In this document: one piece after another, positions 15,532 to 22,941 of the stretch | Numbering within the stretch: the first letter of the stretch is position 1 | Layout of the letters: the number at the start of each line of letters is the position of its first letter | Assembly (NCBI GenBank): GCA_033717875.1 | Contig: JADDKJ010000023.1 | Coordinates: forward strand, 1-53,296 | Reading direction: 5' to 3' | DNA length: 53,296 bases | Source of the DNA: SBBG01 sp033717875 | GTDB lineage: Bacteria; Pseudomonadota; Gammaproteobacteria; Ga0077554; Ga007554 | Notes under the pieces: model-generated | What the model was told of the DNA's origin: nothing | Seen by the model: the letters and a program-made list of their open reading frames with translations, nothing else | Database searches by the model: none | Position numbers and translations under genes: made by a program

Positions 15532-15599
15532 GGCTAAACATATCTCCTGGGTGAGGGACGGTTCGACATCATAAGGAAATATAACAAAATTTTGCGGAC

Positions 15600-15627
15600 T
15601 TGTCCCGCTGTTTTAAGGCTGTATATA
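15600..15627 (+). promoter_or_regulatory. Candidate sigma-70 promoter of the receiver-YaiO-HEAT-GT2 operon
   Basis: TTGTCC (15600-15605), a 16-base spacer and TATATA (15622-15627) lie in the 181-base divergent gap, about 80 bases before the receiver gene. Both boxes deviate from consensus, so this is only a suggestion. Confidence 0.35.
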
Positions 15628-15712
15628 TGTCCTCGACATGGTCAATTTTATCTCATTGCTGCCGATAATAAGCTTGGGCCTAAAAAACCAAGGCATATGG
15701 GCGGGTGTGAGA

Positions 15713-16108
15713 ATGACAGCGCAGCATAAACCTACGGTAGTTGTCGTGGAAGACGATGAAAATATCGGCTATTTGCTGAATTTCATGCTGACACGGGAAG
15801 GATATCAGGTGCTCGTGGCAGCCGACGGCCGCGAAGCGAGTGGCCTGATAGGCAGCATCCAGCCACCCGATCTGGTGTTGCTCGATGTGATGCTGCCTTA
15901 CATGGATGGCTTTGAATTGTATGACCAGATCCGTGGCAGGCCCGAATGGAAAGGCGTGCCTGTGGTGATGTTGACCGCCAAATCGCAGGAGCGCGATGCG
16001 GTACGTGCGCTGGACGCGGGAGTGATCGATTACATCACCAAACCGTTTCAGCCGGCGGAGCTGATTGCCCGGATCAGGCGTTATATGAGGATGAAGACAG
16101 CGGCATGA
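15713..16108 (+). CDS. Stand-alone response-regulator receiver (CheY-like)
   Basis: 131 residues made only of a receiver domain: acidic pair EDD near 13-15, phosphoacceptor D58 in LVLLDVMLPYMDG, the Thr of VVMLTAK and the conserved lysine in YITKPFQPAELI. There is no output domain, so it must act by protein contact. ATG 15713 is chosen because it follows GGTGTGAGA and gives a normal receiver N-terminus; ATG 15638 would add 25 unrelated residues. Its stop overlaps the YaiO start (ATGA), so the phospho-signal most likely controls the polysaccharide proteins encoded behind it. No cognate histidine kinase is in the window. Confidence 0.9.
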   Translation: MTAQHKPTVVVVEDDENIGYLLNFMLTREGYQVLVAADGREASGLIGSIQPPDLVLLDVMLPYMDGFELYDQIRGRPEWKGVPVVMLTAKSQERDAVRALDAGVIDYITKPFQPAELIARIRRYMRMKTAA

Positions 16109-16860
16109 AATGGATTCACTATGGATTTTTGATGGCATGGATAGGAGTTTTGTCACCGGCCTGGGCGCTCGAAGTGGAGGTGGGACAGAGCTACGACGAT
16201 TTGAATCGCGGCTATGCCGATTGGCGCAGTACCTACCTCGACGGCGTGCGCAAGACCGCCGATGGCAAGACTCTCTATGGCAGCGTGCGTGAGACAGAGC
16301 GGTTTTCGCTCTCCGATCGTGAACTGCTGGCGGGTATGTACTATCCGCTTGATGGCCGCTGGACGGCATTGGCCGAGGCGAATTTTAGCCCCAGCCACAA
16401 AGTGTTGCCGCAATGGTCGGCGCTGATGCAGATACAGCGCACCTTCGGCCAGGGATGGGGCGTTCATCTTGGCATGCGCCACACGAAATACCAGAACGAT
16501 GACGCGATCCGCATCAATCGCGGCAATTTTACTATCGAACGCTACTGGGGAAATTACCGTGCTGCCTATACTTTCTTCGCGAACAAGATCGAGGGTGGAG
16601 GATCACCTGTCAGTCATGCGTTTCAGGCCGCGTATTACTATGGGGAACGCAACAGCCTAGGTATGACCTATGCCATTGGTAGTGAAGTGTTGAATCTTCC
16701 CCCGGCCGCGCCCGCATACTACGATGTGCGAAGCATCGTGCTGACGGGGCGTTATTGGTTCGCTCCGCGCTGGGCCTTGACCCATGAGGTGGCTCTTCAC
16801 GAGCAGGGCGACCTCTATACACGAAAAGGAATTCGCCTTGGGGTTCGTTACCTCTTCTGA
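16105..16860 (+). CDS. YaiO-family outer-membrane beta-barrel protein
   Basis: 251 residues with a signal peptide (MKWIHYGFLMAWIGVLSPAWA), then a barrel of amphipathic strands ending in the aromatic C-terminal pattern GIRLGVRYLF recognised by Bam. Strand-turn motifs such as LEVEVGQSYDDLNRGYADW, FGQGWGVHLGMRHTKY and LTGRYWFAPRWALTHEVAL match the YaiO family. E. coli yaiO lies beside the glycosyltransferase gene yaiP. By analogy it could be the export barrel or an outer-membrane partner of the polysaccharide made by the downstream glycosyltransferase, but that is inference. Start overlaps the receiver stop. Confidence 0.85.
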   Translation: MKWIHYGFLMAWIGVLSPAWALEVEVGQSYDDLNRGYADWRSTYLDGVRKTADGKTLYGSVRETERFSLSDRELLAGMYYPLDGRWTALAEANFSPSHKVLPQWSALMQIQRTFGQGWGVHLGMRHTKYQNDDAIRINRGNFTIERYWGNYRAAYTFFANKIEGGGSPVSHAFQAAYYYGERNSLGMTYAIGSEVLNLPPAAPAYYDVRSIVLTGRYWFAPRWALTHEVALHEQGDLYTRKGIRLGVRYLF

Positions 16861-17893
16861 TCCCATTGTCGAACTGGCATTCTGGACGGGAATCGCCGTT
16901 CTCATTCTTGTCATTCTCATGGTGCTTTATGTGCTCTTTTTGCGTTACAAGCTGTTCAGGGAAGAACGCCGCAAAAAAAGGCTGGTGGAAATCTGGCGTC
17001 CCCTGTTGATCGGCAGCCTGGACGCTATTCCCGAAAATCTCCCCCCCGTCGGAAGAAAAGACTGGACCGCGCTGTTCAATCTCTGGAGCCACTTCCATGA
17101 AGCGCTGAAGGGACAGGCAAAGGAAAGTTTGAATGAAGTAGCGCGCCGTATCGGCATGCCCGGAATGGCGTTGCGGTTGTTGCAAAGAAGAAATGCCAGG
17201 GATCGCCTGGCGGCGATCGTGGTCTTGGGTTTTCTTCGCGACAAATCGGCGTGGGAGGACATCAAGAAAGTGGCGATGGAGGAAACTTCCTATGTGTCGA
17301 TGGCCGCTGTGCAGGCGATGGTGCGCATCGATGAGGAAGGGGCCGTGCCGTTCATCATGCCCTTGATCGGTTCGCGTAGCGACTGGCCTGTCGCGCGAGT
17401 GGCCGGCATTCTGCTCGAGGCCAGGCCGGAGGTTGTGTGCCCGGCATTAGGGCATGCCGTGCTGCATTTTCCAAAGAACCAAGTGCCTCGCTTGGTGCGT
17501 TATCTGGGAGTTATGGCGTGCGATTCATCGACGGCGGTATTGCGTCAAGTGATGGAAAAATATCCCACCGAACCGGTGATCGCCGCCTGTCTTCAATCCC
17601 TGAAGAGTCCCGATGCCCTGGATCTGGTGCGCAAGCATCTCACTCATGCCGCATGGCATGTGCGGGTACAGGCGGCGAGGGCGCTGGGCAGGATGGGGCT
17701 GATCCACGATAAATATATTCTGGTGAACATGCTGAGCGATACCCAGTGGTGGGTACGTTATCGCGCGGCGCAGGCGCTGGCCAATCTTCCCTATGTGAGC
17801 ATGGACGATCTCGAAAAAATCAAGCAAGAGCATCCCGATCGATATGCCAGGGATATTCTCGCCCAGGTGATTGCGGAAAAGAGAATGCCGTGA
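16838..17893 (+). CDS. Membrane-anchored HEAT-repeat protein
   Basis: 351 residues: a single membrane segment near 14-38 (FWTGIAVLILVILMVLYVLF), a basic stop (RYKLFREERRKKR), then a helical solenoid of HEAT-like repeats to the end, for example LAAIVVLGFLRDKSAWEDIK, AAVQAMVRIDEEGAVPFIMP, VRVQAARALGRMG and VRYRAAQALANLP. The solenoid probably faces the cytosol. HEAT scaffolds bind protein partners; the adjacent receiver and glycosyltransferase are the obvious candidates (inference). TTG 16838 is preferred: AAAGGA precedes it and the overlap with the YaiO gene is 23 bases, against 77 for ATG 16784. Stop and next start share one base. Confidence 0.85.
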   Translation: MGFVTSSDPIVELAFWTGIAVLILVILMVLYVLFLRYKLFREERRKKRLVEIWRPLLIGSLDAIPENLPPVGRKDWTALFNLWSHFHEALKGQAKESLNEVARRIGMPGMALRLLQRRNARDRLAAIVVLGFLRDKSAWEDIKKVAMEETSYVSMAAVQAMVRIDEEGAVPFIMPLIGSRSDWPVARVAGILLEARPEVVCPALGHAVLHFPKNQVPRLVRYLGVMACDSSTAVLRQVMEKYPTEPVIAACLQSLKSPDALDLVRKHLTHAAWHVRVQAARALGRMGLIHDKYILVNMLSDTQWWVRYRAAQALANLPYVSMDDLEKIKQEHPDRYARDILAQVIAEKRMP

Positions 17894-19299
17894 TGATCGC
17901 CGATATCGTTGTCGCTTCCCAGTGGTTCTTCCTGCTCTATTTCATCGGCATGAACCTGGGCTACATCATGCTCAATATATCGTCTTTTTTCACTCTTTCG
18001 CGTTACATGGCCGAGCATGGTGAGAGCGAGCTTCCACACAGCTACACCGATCTTCATATCCCTGTCAGTATCCTCTCGCCAGCTTATAACGAGGAGGCCA
18101 CCGCCGCGGCTTCGATACGCTCGTTGCTGCAATTGAGCTATCCTGAATACGAAATCATCGTCATCAATGATGGATCAAAGGATAAAACGCTGGAGGTATT
18201 GATAAGGGAATTTTCGCTGATTCCGTTTCCTGAGGCGTATCGGGTGCGGCTCAAGACCAAGGCCATCAAAACGATTTACCGTTCGCTGCAGTATCCCAAT
18301 CTGCGCGTCATCGACAAGGAAAATGGCGGCAAGGCCGACGCGCTGAATGTCGGCATCAACGCGGCGCGCTATCCACTGTTCTGTTGCATCGACGCCGATT
18401 CGATCCTGCAGCGCGACAGCCTTGAGAAAGTCGTTCAGCCCTTTCTTGAAGATCCAAGGACTGTGGCGTCCGGAGGCACGGTGCGCATTGCCAATGGTTG
18501 CGAGGTGAACGGCGGTTTTCTCGTCAGCCGAGGTTTGCCAGGCAATATACTCGCACTGTTTCAGATCGTCGAATACCTGCGCGCCTTCCTGTTCGGGCGA
18601 ATGGGGTGGTCGCCGCTGAACGCATTATTGATCATTTCCGGCGCGTTTGGCGTATTCAACAAGGAAAAGGTGATCGACGTCGGCGGTTATCTCACCAACA
18701 CCATCGGCGAGGATATGGAGCTGGTGGTGCGGCTGCATCGTCACTTGATTGCGCAAGGCGTGCCTTACCGCATCACCTTCGTGCCCGATCCGATTTGCTG
18801 GACCGAGGCGCCGGAAGATTTGAAAACCTTGAAGAACCAGCGTGTGCGTTGGCAGCGCGGCTTGGCCGAAAGCCTGTCGAAAAACATCGACCTGCTGTGC
18901 CACCGCAAGGGCGGGGCGGTAGGCTGGCTGGCCTTTCCCTTCATGATGTTCTTCGAATGGCTGGGGCCAATCGTCGAAGTCATCGGTTATCTGTTTATGA
19001 TATTGGCTTGGCTATTCGGATTGATTTCGTTTCAGGCCATGGCCGCCTTCATGCTGGTGGCGATTGGGCTTGGCGTGTTGCTCTCCGTCAGCGCCTTTCT
19101 TCTGGAAGAGATTTCGTTTCACATCTATCCCAGGCCCAGGCACATTGTCATGCTTTTCCTCGCCGCCATCGCCGAAAATTTCGGCTATCGTCAACTGAAT
19201 TCGGTATGGCGTCTGATGGGACTATGGTATTGGGCGCGCGGCAAGGAGGGCCATTGGGGAAATATGACGCGCAAGGCGTCGTGGCAGAAGACGGGGTGA
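17893..19299 (+). CDS. Processive family-2 glycosyltransferase (polysaccharide synthase)
   Basis: 468 residues: an N-terminal membrane helix (about 8-32), a GT-A catalytic domain and three or four C-terminal membrane helices (from about 350). All signature residues of processive GT2 enzymes are present: NDG (92-94), the DxD D167/D169 in CIDADSI, GED (272-274) with the catalytic Asp, and QRVRW (316-320). This resembles PgaC, hyaluronan synthase and E. coli YaiP, so it probably polymerises a sugar from UDP-sugars and threads it through its own channel. There is no PilZ domain, so any control comes from other proteins, possibly the receiver and HEAT partners. Product unknown. It ends 7 bases from the convergent bcsC. 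Confidence 0.9.
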   Translation: MIADIVVASQWFFLLYFIGMNLGYIMLNISSFFTLSRYMAEHGESELPHSYTDLHIPVSILSPAYNEEATAAASIRSLLQLSYPEYEIIVINDGSKDKTLEVLIREFSLIPFPEAYRVRLKTKAIKTIYRSLQYPNLRVIDKENGGKADALNVGINAARYPLFCCIDADSILQRDSLEKVVQPFLEDPRTVASGGTVRIANGCEVNGGFLVSRGLPGNILALFQIVEYLRAFLFGRMGWSPLNALLIISGAFGVFNKEKVIDVGGYLTNTIGEDMELVVRLHRHLIAQGVPYRITFVPDPICWTEAPEDLKTLKNQRVRWQRGLAESLSKNIDLLCHRKGGAVGWLAFPFMMFFEWLGPIVEVIGYLFMILAWLFGLISFQAMAAFMLVAIGLGVLLSVSAFLLEEISFHIYPRPRHIVMLFLAAIAENFGYRQLNSVWRLMGLWYWARGKEGHWGNMTRKASWQKTG

Positions 19300-19306
19300 T
19301 GGGCGA

Positions 19307-21904
19307 TCAATACAGCGTTTGCGATGTGTAGTCGGGAAGATCCATGCTATGAACGGTCTTGCGGGGACGATACAGCAAGCGCAGGAATATCAGCGCCGAT
19401 TTGTCGCGATAATCCGGGGTTTCTCTTAGGCTCAGTTCTCCACCTAATTGCCAATAATCCTCCAGGCGGACCACGGCCTGAAGCTGCGCGGCCAGGCCAA
19501 GCCCTCTCTGGCTGCTGGCGCCATGATCGGAACCATTGGGGTTGAGCGGGAAATAAGGGCTGCGATCCTGTTGTTGTGATTGATAACCTATGCCCGCATT
19601 TCCTTTCAAAATGAAGTTGCGGTTTTCTTCGGTGAGGAAGCCGATTGTGCCACCGAGGAACATTCGGTGTTGCGGGCTGAAGTAACCTCCTTGGCCAAAG
19701 GTGAAATGGCTTAGATTCTTCTGATAGTTTTGATAAGAAACGCTCGCTCCTGCGGCAAAATAATCAAAGCCCTTGATCTGAATATTGCGGGTTAGCGATA
19801 TGTTGCCGCTCACGGATCGATTGTCTGTGACGCTCTCCCCTGACAACTCTGCGAAATTGCCGTGTCCGAAGACGCCGAAAGAGTTTCCCAGCCGGCGATA
19901 CCCGGAAAGGCTTATCCCGGTTTTCACTACACGCCCCCACTTTTCTCCGCTATACGGATCGATGATGCCGGTATAGGACAGGACCGACTCGCGGACGGGT
20001 TGAGAGAACAGTTCCGCATTCCAGAATCCCGATGTTTCCTGTTTCAAAAAGCCGAGCTTCCAGATCGGTTTGCTGGAGATGACGCCCGTCGAAGGCGTGG
20101 CTGCCACGTCGATATATGGAGAGAACCGGCCATCACGGCGATAATAGATATGCGGTTCAATCCCATCGTCCAGCCTCGTGGTGGCAGGGGAGATGTGGCT
20201 ATAACCAGATGCGGGATTATACTTCCCTATCTTGGCCGCGGCCCCGAGTTCGCCGCTATCCAGCATCACCTTTTCCAGGCGCAGCTTCCACAGGTTGATG
20301 TCGTTATATACATAAGTGAGTTCCGAGACCGGCGCTTTGATGATGGTTAACCTGCCCAGGCCCGATTCCCCCGATTTGCTACGGGCCATGATCCCCAGTC
20401 CGAGGGTGGGGCTGTCGATGTTCGCGAGCTGAGGAAATTTATCCGGTGCAGTGTGTTTTGCCGAAAGAAAGAGTTTCCGTTGATAATCGCCTTGCGCCAG
20501 GAATTCCTGCCAAAGCTCGCTCAATGGAGTCGGGGCCTGGCGGGAAAGAGTTTCGATGGCGGCATACTTGCCGGTTTGGGAATAGCTCAGCACAACACCC
20601 TGTGCGCTGTCCTGGTCTTGTTGTTCCCGGTACAAGGCATCGAATTCCGTTCCGGCGCGCGTATAATCCCCAAGTTGATATAGATTCCACGCCTGCATGA
20701 TGCGTCCCCCGCGAGGTAGGGGGCGGTATTTCTCTGCCTCATGGAAGCGGTCGAAACTTTCCTTGTATTTTCCCTCTTGGTGGGCGGTGTTGGCCTGCGT
20801 TGTCAGGAGGTCGGCCAGCAGTTCTCTCATTTTCGGAGAGCTTGCGGCGTGCTGGCGAGCTACGGCCTCGGCCCCGCCCTGATTTTCCTGACGAAGGCGG
20901 CTCAGCGCCAATCCATAACTTGCGTCATCGCCGGCTTTCCAGCGTAAGGATTGTGCAAACCAGAATTCGGCTTTCGGGAAGTTTTGGTTCTGGAAGTACG
21001 CCCAGGCAATCAGGGCCGCCGTGTCGGCATCCTGTCGCTGCGGAATTACCGGTTCTATTTTTTCTGCATACGCCAATGCCGGGGTGTAACGCTTGTTAGT
21101 GAACTCGTCAACGAAACGGTTGACATAAAAGCCGTGGTAAAATTCGTCAAATGCCGCCTTTGCAGTTCCGCTTTTATGAGCAAGCGCCTCGCGTTCGATC
21201 AATTGTTGGACAGTCTCCGCGGGCAAGTATTGCGCAGCCCTTTTCAGACTGATCAGGCGATGTGACTCATCCTGGCAGTTATCCATGATCCATTCATATA
21301 TCTTTCTGCTGCGGGCAATCTGATTTTTGGCATGCAGCGATTCGGCCAATGCCCACAAATAATGGATGTCCTGACAATTGAATTGTTCGGGATGTTGCTG
21401 TTCCAGATTTATCAAGGTTTGCCATGCCTTGCCGGAAATCGCGCTGTCGATGGTCCGGCGAAGTGTGTCCGCCGAAAGCAGATCGAGCAATTTTTGCGGC
21501 GGTTGCCAGTCTTTGTTGTTTTTCATGAGGCGTGCAATTTCGGCCTGCAATTCTTCGTGGCGTCGCTCTCCAAGCATATCCCACAGTCGCTGTTCATTTA
21601 TCCCGCGATGCGGCGAGGCGCTTGCCTTCGTCGGTGTTGGTAAGATACGGCGGGGTGCGGCGGTAACAGGGGGTGTGAGGGTGATTTGCGGAGCGCTGTC
21701 TTTCGATACATCTTCCATGGGCTGGGCAGGCGCCGCGGGCGATGCGGACGGCAGAAAGGTCGCCTGTCCTTCAGGGACATGATTCGTGTTTTGTCTCTCT
21801 TGAGGGGCGGTGGATTCGGTGTGCGGCCTCTGCCACCAATACAGAATAAGGCCTGTTAGGGACAACAAGGTCAATCCGGCCAGAATCCGGGCGGAATTTT
21901 TCAT
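19307..21904 (-). CDS. bcsC: BcsC-like cellulose export protein (TPR plus C-terminal barrel)
   Basis: 865 residues: an N-terminal hydrophobic helix (ILAGLTLLSLTGLILYWW), a Pro/Ala/Thr-rich linker to about 100, a TPR region (about 110-470) and a BcsC-type C-terminal barrel (about 500-850) with VISSKPIWKLGFLKQETSGF and strands ending IFLRLLYRP. BcsC carries cellulose through the peptidoglycan and outer membrane. It is shorter than E. coli BcsC (1157) through fewer TPRs. The first helix is followed by WWQR, with no clear signal-peptidase site, so the protein may be anchored in the inner membrane at its N-terminus, or the helix is cleaved atypically. The start overlaps the bcsZ stop by 4 bases. 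Confidence 0.85.
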   Translation of the reverse strand: MKNSARILAGLTLLSLTGLILYWWQRPHTESTAPQERQNTNHVPEGQATFLPSASPAAPAQPMEDVSKDSAPQITLTPPVTAAPRRILPTPTKASASPHRGINEQRLWDMLGERRHEELQAEIARLMKNNKDWQPPQKLLDLLSADTLRRTIDSAISGKAWQTLINLEQQHPEQFNCQDIHYLWALAESLHAKNQIARSRKIYEWIMDNCQDESHRLISLKRAAQYLPAETVQQLIEREALAHKSGTAKAAFDEFYHGFYVNRFVDEFTNKRYTPALAYAEKIEPVIPQRQDADTAALIAWAYFQNQNFPKAEFWFAQSLRWKAGDDASYGLALSRLRQENQGGAEAVARQHAASSPKMRELLADLLTTQANTAHQEGKYKESFDRFHEAEKYRPLPRGGRIMQAWNLYQLGDYTRAGTEFDALYREQQDQDSAQGVVLSYSQTGKYAAIETLSRQAPTPLSELWQEFLAQGDYQRKLFLSAKHTAPDKFPQLANIDSPTLGLGIMARSKSGESGLGRLTIIKAPVSELTYVYNDINLWKLRLEKVMLDSGELGAAAKIGKYNPASGYSHISPATTRLDDGIEPHIYYRRDGRFSPYIDVAATPSTGVISSKPIWKLGFLKQETSGFWNAELFSQPVRESVLSYTGIIDPYSGEKWGRVVKTGISLSGYRRLGNSFGVFGHGNFAELSGESVTDNRSVSGNISLTRNIQIKGFDYFAAGASVSYQNYQKNLSHFTFGQGGYFSPQHRMFLGGTIGFLTEENRNFILKGNAGIGYQSQQQDRSPYFPLNPNGSDHGASSQRGLGLAAQLQAVVRLEDYWQLGGELSLRETPDYRDKSALIFLRLLYRPRKTVHSMDLPDYTSQTLY

Positions 21905-22941
21905 TGTGCGGCAGTCTCGGTCTGCGCCAGATTCGTCAGCAAAAACAGGCTGAAGGAATAATAGTCCTGCAAGTTATTTCCTCGTGTGGTTTTTGAGGCT
22001 TTTCCCTTTGCTGTTCGACGCGTTAAATCGATGATTGCGCGTATGCCGGGAGAGGCATCGTCTGAATCAATGTAATTGTTCTTCAGGTTGACCGATGGCG
22101 AAATGAAGCGTGCGCCATCGAAAAAGTCCCAGAATTCGACGAAGGGTCTGAGCGACTCCATGTCGGTGTGCTTCGCCCAGACCAGGTAGAGTGGAATTCG
22201 AATGGCGTTGTACCCGAAGGTGGGATCAAATTTTTCAGGCAATGCAGGGGGGGCGCTCAGTGCCAGCCAATCCGGGGGTAGCCGCCATCGCCCAAAACGG
22301 GCGGTTTCGAGCAGATGGAGACCGCTTTGCGTCAATTCATTCCATTCCGGCGCCGGATCGAAGGTGTTGAAATCGGCAAAGGCTGGAAATACCCAATATG
22401 ACAGATTGACGATGGTGCCCTGAGTATCCTCGAAGCCTGACTCGGCAGGGAGGATGACAAGGCCGCGTTTTGTCCGTCGCAACAGCTTTGCCTTGATATC
22501 GTGGCTGATTTCCCGCGCCGCATCCAGATAATCCTGTCTTCGCCATTGTCTGCCGGCGCGGTATAAGGCCCATGCGATCAGAATATCGCCGTCACTGGCG
22601 TTGTTGAGGTCGGCTACCGATTTGCTGTCATGGCTCCACTTCCATGCGAACAGCTTGTCGCTGCGTATTTGCAGGGTGGCGCGCGTCCACCTCCACAGTC
22701 TCTGGAATGTCTCTTTGTCTTGGTGTGCGGCAGCCAGCAGCATCCCTGTCCCCTGGCCCTCGGAATGGCTAATGTGATTGTTGCCAGTATCAACGACCCG
22801 TCCTTCGGACGTTATAAGCTGATGCTTGTATTCAGCCCATTTTCCAGAGTCGAGACGCGCCGCCTGCTGGGCGCACGCGGAGAGCAGCAACGCCATCCCC
22901 AGTACCGGAAGCCGGGCAGATTTAATCAATGTTGCCAACAT
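21901..22941 (-). CDS. bcsZ: Glycoside hydrolase family 8 endoglucanase (BcsZ-type), predicted lipoprotein
   Basis: 346 residues. GH8 cellulases of cellulose operons trim nascent chains in the periplasm and are needed for normal cellulose export. The acid catalyst region is SHSEGQGTGMLL (E61) and the second acidic site is LNNASDGDILIAWAL (D117/D119). The N-terminus LGMALLLSACAQQ gives a lipobox with lipidated C23, whereas E. coli BcsZ is a soluble periplasmic protein, so this one may be membrane-tethered. The start lies inside the end of bcsB (20-base overlap) with no obvious Shine-Dalgarno, suggesting translational coupling. Confidence 0.9.
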   Translation of the reverse strand: MLATLIKSARLPVLGMALLLSACAQQAARLDSGKWAEYKHQLITSEGRVVDTGNNHISHSEGQGTGMLLAAAHQDKETFQRLWRWTRATLQIRSDKLFAWKWSHDSKSVADLNNASDGDILIAWALYRAGRQWRRQDYLDAAREISHDIKAKLLRRTKRGLVILPAESGFEDTQGTIVNLSYWVFPAFADFNTFDPAPEWNELTQSGLHLLETARFGRWRLPPDWLALSAPPALPEKFDPTFGYNAIRIPLYLVWAKHTDMESLRPFVEFWDFFDGARFISPSVNLKNNYIDSDDASPGIRAIIDLTRRTAKGKASKTTRGNNLQDYYSFSLFLLTNLAQTETAAQ

